A stretch of DNA of 64,000 nucleotides from Paenibacillus oryzisoli (lineage in GTDB: Bacteria > Bacillota > Bacilli > Paenibacillales > NBRC-103111). The notes under the pieces are model-generated. The model saw only the letters and a program-made list of their open reading frames with translations. It was not told the origin of the DNA and did not search any database. The position numbers and the translations under genes were made by a program. Below, in pieces: positions 43,993 through 52,736 of the stretch. The stretch spans positions 62,001-126,000 of the forward strand of contig NZ_LYPB01000063.1 in the NCBI RefSeq assembly GCF_001653565.1, written 5' to 3'. How positions within the stretch are numbered: position 1 is the first letter of the stretch; each line of letters starts with the position of its first letter.

Positions 43993-46299
43993 CTATTTGA
44001 ACTGATCACGATATTGGCTCGGTGTAATTTGCACTATTTTTTTGAAATTTCGATTAAAATTCGAAGCAGTGCTATACTGCAGCTTTTCTGCGATATCTGC
44101 GATCTTCATATCCGTCTCTTGCAGCCAGCGCTTGGCAACTTCTATTCGATAATTAGAAACATATTCTGTGAAATTAACACCGGTATCCTTTTTAAACACA
44201 CGGCTAATATAACTGGGATGGTAATGAAATCTGGCAGCGAACATCTCAACGCTTAAATTTTGGTCGTAATATTGTTCGACCTCCGAAATCATCAGCATCG
44301 AAATATTCACATCCTGCTTGCGCTGACGCTCCTTCGTCCAAGCAAGAAGCGGCCCAATAATCTGTTTCCAAAACCATTCCTCGATCTGTTTGGCTGTATG
44401 CATACGAACCAAAATTTCCGAGGAGAAAATCTCTTTTTGGAAAACAGCTTGTACCGATTCACCTGCATCCTGAACAAGCCCGGTTAAGTTGTTAAATAAA
44501 CGTCCAATAAAATGCTGATAATCGTAGTGATTCATCTGGTTTTTCAGAAAATCTGCAATAATAGCCTGCAATCTTTCCTGCGCCTGCTCTGCATTCGACT
44601 GCTTGATGGCCTCCATAATCTGGAATTCTAGCTCTTTCGGATAACGGAACATCTGCGCTTTATTAGGCTCCACCTCGTCAATGAATAGAATCGACTCCGA
44701 TCCCAGTCTAACGCGATAAGCCAATGCATCCAGACTTTCTTGATGAGCGAGCGGTGCATACATAAAACTCGCATACCTTCTGCTAATCCCTATACTAATT
44801 TTCAGATTCAAATATTGCTTAATGCTATTACGTATTTCTTCCGATTTATTAAACACCTGTATTTTTAATGGCGTATCATCTTCTAGACCACCACCTAAGA
44901 ACAGTACGAATCCCTGGTTCTGAACAATTGAGCTGAGCCGCATGGACTGTGGGACGATCTCTTCGATCATATTATGAATCGCGTACAGCATTAACTCCAT
45001 ATCCTTGTCGGTAAAGCGCGTCCCTTCCAGCGTATCAATTTGAAGCGCCAGCACACACCAGTGATCCCAATTTGCCGGAAAGTCATGCCGTACGAGCTGC
45101 TCCTCCATGGACTCTAGCCGAATATCCCCTGAAAGCAGCTTGAATACAAAAAATTCACGCGTCTGGTTATGAAGAAATACCATTTCTTCCTTCATCTTCG
45201 TGCTTGATTGCGTCAAATGATTTAAATGCTCGCTAATATAGGTCAGTTCATTGTTCTGCCTCTGCTTATGGTCTGGCTGAATGGAGCGATATATCAGACG
45301 AATCGGTGAGTATAGCTTATGCGAAAAAAAGAAAGATGTGGTGATTACAAGTGTGATCAAAATCGCTACAAAAAAAATCGTATAGAGCTTGATTCCATTA
45401 GATTTGCTCATCACATACTCCAATGGGGTAATGGATGCATAAATCCAATTGTTGTATAGCGCATGATTATAATGAATAACAAAGTCCTGACCATCCTGTT
45501 TATAGAAGAAAAAACCTTCCTGTTCACCGCTTGTGAGAATTTGCTGATAATAGTTCTCGGCCTGCATATTTACTCCGATATCCTGATTGTTCAAGCTGCC
45601 GACAACTAACCCAAGATCATCGATAATCAGTGTACGACCTTTACTGGCATCACCGGTAAGACGCTTACTCAGCTCCTGCATAGGAACATTGATTGTAATG
45701 ATGCCATCCGGGTTGATCGCATTCAACGGAATATGCTTAATTAGCTTAAATACATAACCAGACTTCTCATCCTCTGTCAGCTTCCAATAAGAACGGCGGG
45801 AGTCATCCCGATATGATTTCAGCAATTCTTCCAAATTGAATAGCAGTTTATCATGCTTCTCAATCACAAGGCGACCCTTCATCGGATAGACAGCGCCGCT
45901 CTCAACAATCCAATCCTGACGATAGCTCATCAAATGGATATCTTGAATACCCAATTCGAACACTTGAATATGTATGAGCTCGTAGAGCAGCTTCTCAAAG
46001 AACTCATGGTATTCGTAGTCAAAAGGCATATCCAATACCGTTTGCATCGAGGTTGCATTCATCATGGCCGTTCCGCTAATGGTTTGCGTCGCTAAAGTAT
46101 CGATGGTTTTAAGTAAAGATTCGACCTTCTCCTTGTTCTGCTTCAAAATGAGCCGATTGCTGGCAATAATCTCTTCCTCCAGAATGGCTGATGATTTGTT
46201 AAAGGAGAGATAGCCTAGAAGCACGACAGGCAGTATCCCGACGATACAGCTAAGCAATACTAAATTTGTGAAAAATCTGGATGTCTGAAATCTTCTCAT
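43993..46299 (-). CDS. Membrane-anchored sensor AraC-family regulator (Rieske cluster)
   Basis: A 768-residue paralogue of the regulators in clusters 1 and 2. Helix about 12-32, extracellular sensor, second helix about 305-328 (LYTIFFVAILITLVITTSFF), cytoplasmic QIDTLEGTRFTDKDMEL block, and a C-terminal AraC helix-turn-helix with YHPSYISRVFKKDTGVNF ending TPSQYRDQFK. GAGGGGCGCACG precedes the ATG. A hairpin separates it from the SBP gene upstream, so it may be expressed at a lower level than the importer. It is followed after 14 bases by the probable GH105 start. Confidence 0.88.
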   Translation of the reverse strand: MRRFQTSRFFTNLVLLSCIVGILPVVLLGYLSFNKSSAILEEEIIASNRLILKQNKEKVESLLKTIDTLATQTISGTAMMNATSMQTVLDMPFDYEYHEFFEKLLYELIHIQVFELGIQDIHLMSYRQDWIVESGAVYPMKGRLVIEKHDKLLFNLEELLKSYRDDSRRSYWKLTEDEKSGYVFKLIKHIPLNAINPDGIITINVPMQELSKRLTGDASKGRTLIIDDLGLVVGSLNNQDIGVNMQAENYYQQILTSGEQEGFFFYKQDGQDFVIHYNHALYNNWIYASITPLEYVMSKSNGIKLYTIFFVAILITLVITTSFFFSHKLYSPIRLIYRSIQPDHKQRQNNELTYISEHLNHLTQSSTKMKEEMVFLHNQTREFFVFKLLSGDIRLESMEEQLVRHDFPANWDHWCVLALQIDTLEGTRFTDKDMELMLYAIHNMIEEIVPQSMRLSSIVQNQGFVLFLGGGLEDDTPLKIQVFNKSEEIRNSIKQYLNLKISIGISRRYASFMYAPLAHQESLDALAYRVRLGSESILFIDEVEPNKAQMFRYPKELEFQIMEAIKQSNAEQAQERLQAIIADFLKNQMNHYDYQHFIGRLFNNLTGLVQDAGESVQAVFQKEIFSSEILVRMHTAKQIEEWFWKQIIGPLLAWTKERQRKQDVNISMLMISEVEQYYDQNLSVEMFAARFHYHPSYISRVFKKDTGVNFTEYVSNYRIEVAKRWLQETDMKIADIAEKLQYSTASNFNRNFKKIVQITPSQYRDQFK

Positions 46300-46357
46300 C
46301 GTGCGCCCCTCACTCTATCCTTATTCCTTGCCCTATACATCATATCATGGAAGTAAG

Positions 46358-46388
46358 AAAGGGGCTGCATCCTTAGATACGCCCCTTT
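46358..46388 (-). terminator. Attenuator-like hairpin between SBP and AraC genes
   Basis: On the minus strand AAAGGGGC GTATC, a 4-base loop, then GATGC and GCCCCTTT, with one bulge, 9 bases past the SBP stop. The tail CTTACTT is a weak T-run, so partial read-through to the AraC gene is likely. Confidence 0.6.
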
Positions 46389-46397
46389 AAGCCAACC

Positions 46398-47897
46398 TTA
46401 CTTTTTCTTGTAAAGCTCAGATAGTTCTTTGGCTACCTGATCGCCGCCAATTTTTTTCCATTGTTGAACGGCTGCGTCGAAGCCCGCATCATCGATTTTG
46501 CCCATAATGTATTGCGTTCGCGCATCAGTCAAGAGGGTTTTCAACTGCGACTCCTTCTCTGTTTGAGTTGGGGAGATCAAGCCCATGGATGGATCCTGAA
46601 CACTTGCGCCAGCAAGCTCAATCATTCCCTTTTTTATCATGACATCCGTATCTGACGTACCTGTTGGGTATACAAGCGCATCTGTCGTAATCAAGTTTTT
46701 GAGGTCGTCCGCATTAAATTGCTCTGCCGCTGGTTTTTTGTCATTCTCTTGGGAAATACGAACAAATTCAGCTTTCGCCTCATCACTATTCTCTGTATTA
46801 AAGTAACGAAGAACCTCACGAAGTTCTTTTTCTGTCTTCACGCTCGTTTTCGGAATTAAGGCACCGCCGAAATGGCCAGCAGTCGCATAGGATTTACCGT
46901 TGATAGGCGGACTTACGGTCATTGTATACTTATTTTTCGTATCTGCCATTTGGAGATAATAGAATGGTACGACAGCATCAATGGATTCGATAGTGACACC
47001 AACTTTATTGTTGTATAAATCTTTTCTACCTTCATTCCGCACAACGATAGCAAAGTTTTTGTTGATTAAATCTTCGTTATACAATTTGCGCACGAAAGTT
47101 AATGCTTCACGATACTCTTTGGTTTCTATATCTTTGGTAAAATTCCCACTCTTGTCCACCGTCCAATTGTTCGGTGTGCCAAACCATGCGAAAATATCAG
47201 CTGGGATACCATTTTCATAAAGCATGAGGCCGTACGTATCATTGACACCATTTTTATCTGGGTCCTTCTCTTTAAAGGCTTTCAACATATTGTAGAATTC
47301 ATCCATCGTCTTCGGTTCTGTAAGACCTACATTATCCAGCCAATCCTTGCGAATAACCGTACCTACACGTACAAGTGGGCGTGGACGGGGAATCACATAA
47401 TATTTCCCATCAATAGCAAGATTATTTAAGATTGCTGGATCGTATTTCTTCAAATTAGGAAACTCATTCAAGTAGGGCGTTAAGTCCCAGAACATGCCGG
47501 ATCGTATACCGTTAAGCACCGATGTAATGAACGGATTTTCAACCATAATCGCTTGGGGCATCTCACCCGAGGTCATCGTGACGTTCAATTTCTCGTTGTA
47601 TACATTGAACGGTACATATGTAATATCTAGCTTCGCATTCGCGATGCGCTCTGTCTCTTTGACAACAGGCCCATCTGGTTTCGGAGCCGTATTCGAAAAA
47701 TACACGTTCAGCATCGACACTTTAGCAGGTCCTGCCGGTGTGGCAGGGCTTGAACTTGAACTTGAACCTGAACCTGCACTTGGGCTCGATGTCCCCGATG
47801 TGTTGTCTGATGATGAACAGCCCGATAGTATTGCGGAAACAGCTAGAACCATCGTGAGCGACAGCCCCCATGTCTTAACCACTTTGTTGTTTTTCAC
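46398..47897 (-). CDS. Oligosaccharide-binding lipoprotein, LplA/YtcQ type (Rieske cluster)
   Basis: A 499-residue lipoprotein starting at GTG 47897 with AAGGAGGAGTAATT before it. Lipobox ILSGC (about 23-27) is followed by a long Ser/Gly-rich tether whose codons form a short simple-sequence stretch (AGTTCAAGTTC type around 47750-47780). FWDLTPYLNEFPNLKKYD and KDPDKNGVNDTYGL mark the LplA subfamily. It lies downstream of the Rieske gene, an unusual neighbour, with a hairpin on each side. Confidence 0.88.
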   Translation of the reverse strand: MKNNKVVKTWGLSLTMVLAVSAILSGCSSSDNTSGTSSPSAGSGSSSSSSPATPAGPAKVSMLNVYFSNTAPKPDGPVVKETERIANAKLDITYVPFNVYNEKLNVTMTSGEMPQAIMVENPFITSVLNGIRSGMFWDLTPYLNEFPNLKKYDPAILNNLAIDGKYYVIPRPRPLVRVGTVIRKDWLDNVGLTEPKTMDEFYNMLKAFKEKDPDKNGVNDTYGLMLYENGIPADIFAWFGTPNNWTVDKSGNFTKDIETKEYREALTFVRKLYNEDLINKNFAIVVRNEGRKDLYNNKVGVTIESIDAVVPFYYLQMADTKNKYTMTVSPPINGKSYATAGHFGGALIPKTSVKTEKELREVLRYFNTENSDEAKAEFVRISQENDKKPAAEQFNADDLKNLITTDALVYPTGTSDTDVMIKKGMIELAGASVQDPSMGLISPTQTEKESQLKTLLTDARTQYIMGKIDDAGFDAAVQQWKKIGGDQVAKELSELYKKK

Positions 47898-47934
47898 AAT
47901 TACTCCTCCTTAGTTGTTGAACAGGTTATATTAG

Positions 47935-47960
47935 GCGGCTGTATATCTAAGTATAGCCGC
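47935..47960 (-). other. Stem-loop between Rieske and SBP genes
   Basis: GCGGCT and AGCCGC at the ends, with TATA/TATA pairing and one bulged base inside, form a hairpin 10 bases after the Rieske stop. It probably marks an mRNA-processing point before the SBP gene. Confidence 0.5.
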
Positions 47961-47970
47961 ATTGAAACCA

Positions 47971-48369
47971 TTACACCCACATATAAATGCCATCTTCCCG
48001 CAATTCGAGCTCTGCTTTCTCTAAACTTTCTTGATCAGCATTCGTCATGTCGACTAACTTGCCTTGACGTAGTTTGGTCTGAGGATCTACTAGATGCTCC
48101 CCCGTAGTCAGATCGAATTCCCAGCCATGCCATGGGCATCTGACAATCTCATTCTCACGTCCGAGCTTGTACTCGTAGACAAGGGATGGCAGACGCGTCC
48201 CGGTTATGACTCCTTTACAAACAGGAGCACCAAAGTGCGGGCAGGCATTCCGCCATGCGTAATATTCGCCTTTCACCTTATAAATGCCGTATTCGGCATT
48301 TTTGACCTTTACGATTTTGCAGGTACCTTCCACAATTTCATCCTTTGCAGCTACCCAAACCTTTTCCAT
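47971..48369 (-). CDS. Rieske [2Fe-2S] ferredoxin-like protein
   Basis: A 132-residue soluble protein that is a single Rieske domain. Both iron-sulfur ligand boxes are present: CPHFGAPVC near residues 43-51 (Cys and His ligands) and CPWHGWEF near 78-85. The length fits Rieske ferredoxins of oxygenase systems, but no oxygenase alpha subunit or reductase gene is in the window. CAGGAGGAATGCATCC precedes its ATG, and it lies 20 bases after the LplC permease gene, so it is part of the importer operon. It presumably carries electrons to an enzyme encoded elsewhere, or modifies or senses something imported. The role is unknown. Confidence 0.9.
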   Translation of the reverse strand: MEKVWVAAKDEIVEGTCKIVKVKNAEYGIYKVKGEYYAWRNACPHFGAPVCKGVITGTRLPSLVYEYKLGRENEIVRCPWHGWEFDLTTGEHLVDPQTKLRQGKLVDMTNADQESLEKAELELREDGIYMWV

Positions 48370-48389
48370 GGATGCATTCCTCCTGTTTA

Positions 48390-49265
48390 CTATCCCTTCA
48401 CAGAGCCAACTAAGGCGCCTTTTGCAAAGTATTTTTGTAAAAATGGATAGACGACCAAGATCGGCGTAGTAGCCACCGTGATAACCGCCATTTTCACTGT
48501 TTCTGGGGGTATAGCGGACTCCCCGGCTACTGAACCCTGCTCAACAAAGCCTGCCTGGGAAACCATGACAATCTGTCTGAGCAGCACCTGAATGGGCCAT
48601 TTCACTGTATCGTTAATGTACAGAATAGCCTGCATGTAGGTGTTCCATTGAAGTACCGCGTAGAACAACGTCAGCGTAGCAATCGCCGGCATGGAAAGCG
48701 GAATAACAATGCGGAAGAGCATCCGTACGTCTCCGCATCCATCAATTTTCGCGGATTCCTCAAGCTCCTCAGGAATGTTCTTGAAGAAATTAATCATAAT
48801 AATGAGATAGAAGGCGATAATTGCTCGTGGCAGGATGAGCGACCAATACGAATTCAACAGGCCAAGCTCCTTCACGACGAGATAATCGGGGATCATGCCT
48901 CCGTTGAATATCATTGTAATTACAACGAGGAACATGATGATCCTACGGAAATGGAAACGGTTCCTCGATAACGGATACGCGAATAAGGTTGTAAACAATA
49001 AACTTATCAGCGTACCAGCAACCGTGATCAATACGGTAATGCCTAAACTTTTGGGCAGCGCATTGGTTGAGAAAATATACTTATAGGCTTTCAATGAGAA
49101 ATCTTTCGGAAATAGTAGGAAACTTCGAGAATTATACTCGGCAACTGATGCGAATGAACTGGAAATAACATGGATAAATGGCACGACCGTAATTAGCGCA
49201 AACAAGATCAGCAAGAAAGCATTAATCCCGTCAAATAAATAGTTCCCCCAACGTTTATCCGTCAT
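48390..49265 (-). CDS. Carbohydrate ABC permease, LplC/YtcP type (Rieske cluster)
   Basis: A 291-residue permease. ATG 49265 directly follows the TAA of the LplB gene, with its AGGAGG inside that gene's end. EAA loop EESAKIDGCGDVRMLFRIV, then IPLSMP. C-terminus KYFAKGALVGSVKG. The LplC-type sequence places the importer in the complex-oligosaccharide subfamily even though its neighbours are a Rieske protein and an amidohydrolase. Confidence 0.9.
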   Translation of the reverse strand: MTDKRWGNYLFDGINAFLLILFALITVVPFIHVISSSFASVAEYNSRSFLLFPKDFSLKAYKYIFSTNALPKSLGITVLITVAGTLISLLFTTLFAYPLSRNRFHFRRIIMFLVVITMIFNGGMIPDYLVVKELGLLNSYWSLILPRAIIAFYLIIMINFFKNIPEELEESAKIDGCGDVRMLFRIVIPLSMPAIATLTLFYAVLQWNTYMQAILYINDTVKWPIQVLLRQIVMVSQAGFVEQGSVAGESAIPPETVKMAVITVATTPILVVYPFLQKYFAKGALVGSVKG

Positions 49266-50189
49266 TTAGTAGAGACCCTCCTCGCCTGATTTCTTCACAA
49301 GCCAGTTAGCCGACACGACAAGGATCAAGCCTACAACACCTTTAAATAGGCCAACTGAAGTCGCATAACTGAGCTGCCCGTCAACTAAGCCCACGCGATA
49401 CACATAGGTATCGAATACCTCGCCCACATCTCGAGTCAATGAGTTGACAATATTGAAGACATGATCGAAACTTGTTTCCAAAATATCACTTATTTTCAGC
49501 AGCAGCAGAATTACAATGGTACTGCGAATGCCTGGCAAGGTGATGTGCCAAATTTGACGGAAACGCCCTGCGCCATCTATTTTGGCAGCCTCATATAACT
49601 CAGGGCTTATTGCCGCCAAGGCAGCTAGATAAATAACAGTTCCCCATCCGCTATCCCGCCAGATGACTTGTAAAATGTACATGGGACGGAAGAAATCCGG
49701 ATTCATCATGATCGAAAATTTTTGGAGACCTAGCGTTGCAAGCAAGGATTGGAACACACTTTGTTCGGATTCAAAAATAACAAAAAACATCGCGACAACA
49801 ACAACCCAAGACATAAAGTGCGGAATATAGACGAGCGTTTGAACCCAGCGCTTAAACCACTCACGGCGCAATTCATTCAGCATTAAGGACAGAATAATTG
49901 GCGCTGGAAATGCAAAGACCAATTGATAGAATGAAAGCATTAACGTATTGCGCAGCAGCATGGAGAAATCAGGATCTGTGAATAAGCGATGAAAATGCTT
50001 CAGTCCTACCCACTCGCTACCGAAGAAACCGGTGAATGGCTGGAAGTTCTGAAAGGCGATTATGACGCCGCCCATTGGCCAATATTTAAACAAGATAAAA
50101 TAGAGAATACCTGGCAAGGCCATGATGTACAGCCAGTGATCACGTCGTATATCTTTGAGCAATGTTAATCTGATTCTGGTTGCCTTCAC
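49266..50189 (-). CDS. Carbohydrate ABC permease, LplB/YteP type (Rieske cluster)
   Basis: A 307-residue permease with GTG start (50189) and GAGGGGGATTACCG before it, 12 bases after the amidohydrolase stop. First helix after RRDHWLYIMALPGILYF; EAA loop YEAAKIDGAGRFRQIWHIT; C-terminus KKSGEEGLY. It resembles the cluster 1 LplB more than the cluster 2 one (shared KFSIMMNPDFFRPMYILQ-type loop). Confidence 0.9.
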   Translation of the reverse strand: MKATRIRLTLLKDIRRDHWLYIMALPGILYFILFKYWPMGGVIIAFQNFQPFTGFFGSEWVGLKHFHRLFTDPDFSMLLRNTLMLSFYQLVFAFPAPIILSLMLNELRREWFKRWVQTLVYIPHFMSWVVVVAMFFVIFESEQSVFQSLLATLGLQKFSIMMNPDFFRPMYILQVIWRDSGWGTVIYLAALAAISPELYEAAKIDGAGRFRQIWHITLPGIRSTIVILLLLKISDILETSFDHVFNIVNSLTRDVGEVFDTYVYRVGLVDGQLSYATSVGLFKGVVGLILVVSANWLVKKSGEEGLY

Positions 50190-50201
50190 CGGTAATCCCC
50201 C

Positions 50202-51314
50202 TCACTTCAAAATCTCCTTCTTATGCAAACCATATAAGGCTGCCGCATTTCCACCTTGAACTTTCTTGCGAAGCTCCTTTGGAAAAGCAGAGAGTACCAT
50301 CTTGGGATGATCAAAATCCCAATGCGGATAATCGCTTGAGTATAGAATGCGATCCTCCATCTTGCACATCTGAATGAGTTGCACGAGATGCGCCGGCACC
50401 TCCGGTTCCTCAATCGGCTGTGTCGTTAAATAGACATGTTCCCTAAGGTACTCCGAGGGGAGCTTTGAGAGCCATGGCGTCGTATCCCGCAGCGCTTTAT
50501 AGTTCTTATCCATTCGCCACATCAGATGAGGCAGCCAAGCGATACCGCCTTCAATTGCAACCACTTTTACACCAGGAAATTTCTCGAAAACCCCCTCACA
50601 CACCATGCTATTGATGTGCGCCATATAATTGGTCGGGAGAATATTATGCCATTCCATATAGCGTGATGGATAACCGGAAGGTGTCGGCGCTCCAGTTATA
50701 CCGCGTCCCTCTGTCCCTGGATGGATGGAGACAGGCAAGCCCATCCTCTCTGCAGCTTCATAAATAGGATGAAAAAACCGATTTCCATATAAGCGTGTAC
50801 TGCCGCTGCACATGATAACTTCGACTATATCTGGATGCCCGCCGATTCGCATAATTTCCTTTGCAGCGTACAAGGGATCCGAATGGTTAATCACCATAGC
50901 GCCTTTATAGCGATCATCTATAGATAACCAATGATCAATTAAATAATCGTTATAGGCGGATATCACTGCATTACCATAATCGATATCGGGATTGAGCGAT
51001 ATTTCCAAGGCATTTTGCCCTGTTAAAATCACATAATCAAAGCCATAACGTTCAATGTGATCCTTCACCAGGAAGATCGGGTCACTGCCAGAGCTCACGC
51101 CCTCTTCAGGAATGGCATCTTTTCTCAGCACGCCTACTGGTGAGTAATAAGGCGTACCTACACCTGTCCCAGAGCCGATCCATTGTTGATGCCACGGTTT
51201 ATCTAAGTAAGGAAGCAAATCATGAGGGTCTCTAATCCCATTGTGCACATCGGTATCAATGAGCATCGACTGTGTAGGTACATGTTGAGTATCGTTGTGA
51301 TTCATCTGTTTCAC
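50202..51314 (-). CDS. Amidohydrolase-2 / ACMSD-like metal-dependent hydrolase or decarboxylase
   Basis: A 370-residue protein of the amidohydrolase_2 (aminocarboxymuconate-semialdehyde decarboxylase-like) TIM-barrel family. Near the N-terminus IDTDVHNG stands where the family's metal-binding DxHxH-like strand lies, in the weaker DVH form. SIHPGTEG supplies a His and LYSSDYPHWDFDHPK near residue 325 carries the conserved late Asp. Related enzymes decarboxylate or hydrolyse aromatic or carboxylated small molecules. It starts the operon, either at GTG 51314 or at ATG 51305, each with a possible site. The TATAGAC element is 53-71 bases upstream. Its presence with a Rieske protein hints at an aromatic or acyl decoration on the imported sugar; that is inference. 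Confidence 0.82.
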   Translation of the reverse strand: MKQMNHNDTQHVPTQSMLIDTDVHNGIRDPHDLLPYLDKPWHQQWIGSGTGVGTPYYSPVGVLRKDAIPEEGVSSGSDPIFLVKDHIERYGFDYVILTGQNALEISLNPDIDYGNAVISAYNDYLIDHWLSIDDRYKGAMVINHSDPLYAAKEIMRIGGHPDIVEVIMCSGSTRLYGNRFFHPIYEAAERMGLPVSIHPGTEGRGITGAPTPSGYPSRYMEWHNILPTNYMAHINSMVCEGVFEKFPGVKVVAIEGGIAWLPHLMWRMDKNYKALRDTTPWLSKLPSEYLREHVYLTTQPIEEPEVPAHLVQLIQMCKMEDRILYSSDYPHWDFDHPKMVLSAFPKELRKKVQGGNAAALYGLHKKEILK

Positions 51315-51629
51315 CTTTCCTCGTCGTTGTGATGTCCTGCTTGCTATTTATCTTAGCTCGTGGGAAACTTACCGCCTATAATCAAATCATGATAGTCTGC
51401 AAACGCAGGAGGAATAAGGTCTTTCAGCCGGATATAATCTTTATTTGCATTCCTAGAATCATTACGTGACCGAAGTTTGGGGTGATTGCGATACCATTCC
51501 TATTCTTTATTGAGAACCTAGTCAAGCAAAGTTAAGTCGAATGGACACTCTTTATGTCTGTTTTTGTTTAAATCCATAGATAGATGGAAACAATTTACTT
51601 GAGGGGTTTGGATGTTTAGGGGGATATCA
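51315..51629. other. Divergent control region of the Rieske operon and ger operon
   Basis: About 300 bases between the amidohydrolase gene (minus) and gerAB (plus). It contains the TATAGAC element for the minus operon. On the plus strand no clear forespore sigma-G pair was recognised; CATAGATA at 51575 is a weak -10 candidate. No gene is seen. Confidence 0.4.
51367..51385 (-). promoter_or_regulatory. Conserved TATAGAC promoter/operator motif, copy F
   Basis: The minus strand reads TTGATTATAGGCGGTAAGT, 53-71 bases before the amidohydrolase start. It is closest to copy D from cluster 2, 33 kb away (GATTATAGrCGGTAA shared). Confidence 0.5.
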
Positions 51630-52736
51630 ATGCAGAACAAATTAGGTAGTGAGCTCATCGGTATCAGTGGCGCGTTTTCGATTATCATATTGGCCATAGG
51701 ATTAATGAATCATGTTATGGTCATCCCTCCTCTGCTCCATGAAGCCAAACGAGATGCATGGGTAAGTGTATTAGCTTCAATACCTCCATACTTAGCGTGG
51801 ACAACTCTTCTATACTACATCATGCGAAAAACAAACCAACAACCACTTTTCCCATGGTTGACACACCATTATGGAAGAGTGATTTGCGGAGCCTATCGCA
51901 TATTATTCATCGTTTACCTCTTCTTCATTATTATCATGACATTAAAGGAAACCACGATGTGGGCACATTATTCCTTTTTGCCACGCACTCCTCAATGGGC
52001 ACTTTCCATTTCCTTAGTGCTAGTTTCCTGTTTTGCTGCAAAATACGGTATACAGACCATTGCGATTGCCTCAGGCATCTTGTTACCTTTTGTAGTCATT
52101 TTCGGAGACTTTGTCATGAGTGCAAATCTTCCCCAAAAAAAGTACTCCTTATTAACACCTGTTATTGAAAATGGAATAGGACCCGTGATCCATGGGAGTT
52201 TGTATATTGGCGGGGGGCTTGTCGAACTTATCATCATTCTACTTTTCCAGCATCAGATCAAATCGAAAGTACGTCTCTGGTCGTTATATGTGCTGGCTTG
52301 CTTTTTAGTCCTATTGATTCTGGGACCCGTAACAGGAGCAATCGCTGAATTTGGACCCTTTGAGGCTGCGGAATTACGATACCCTGCCTATGAAGAATGG
52401 CGGCTTGTTACGATAGGGAAGTACATCCGTCATATAGACTTCCTATCTATTTATCAATGGCTTTCAGGAGCTTTTGCCCGTATAGCCATTTCGATGTTTT
52501 TACTCATTGAAATGATGACAATTACTACGTATAAAAAGTATTCGGCCCTATGGTTATTGCTCCTTAGCATCGTGATCGTAGTTTTAGTAGAACTACCCAT
52601 CAGTGATATGCAGTATACCTCATTCCTGAAGGGCTACTATTTACCTGGATCCTTATGGGGGGCCACTATTGTTTTGGTTACCTTATTCCTATTGGTACTT
52701 TTTTCTAAAAAGAAGGTGAAAAACAATGAAATCTAA
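51630..52736 (+). CDS. Spore germination receptor subunit B (GerAB/GerKB family)
   Basis: A 368-residue integral membrane protein of the APC-like GerAB family with about ten helices. ATG 51630 (MQNKLGSELIG) is preceded by AGGGGGATATCA; ATG 51612 six codons earlier also has a site (GAGGGGTTTGG) and cannot be excluded. It sits in the spore inner membrane and binds the germinant. The ligand is unknown. Gene order B-A-C differs from the classical A-B-C. Confidence 0.88.
   Translation: MQNKLGSELIGISGAFSIIILAIGLMNHVMVIPPLLHEAKRDAWVSVLASIPPYLAWTTLLYYIMRKTNQQPLFPWLTHHYGRVICGAYRILFIVYLFFIIIMTLKETTMWAHYSFLPRTPQWALSISLVLVSCFAAKYGIQTIAIASGILLPFVVIFGDFVMSANLPQKKYSLLTPVIENGIGPVIHGSLYIGGGLVELIIILLFQHQIKSKVRLWSLYVLACFLVLLILGPVTGAIAEFGPFEAAELRYPAYEEWRLVTIGKYIRHIDFLSIYQWLSGAFARIAISMFLLIEMMTITTYKKYSALWLLLLSIVIVVLVELPISDMQYTSFLKGYYLPGSLWGATIVLVTLFLLVLFSKKKVKNNEI

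Noticed and set aside
51560-51611. A sigma-G promoter for the ger operon
   Set aside because: Only a weak CATAGATA-type -10 is visible, with no -35 at the right distance.
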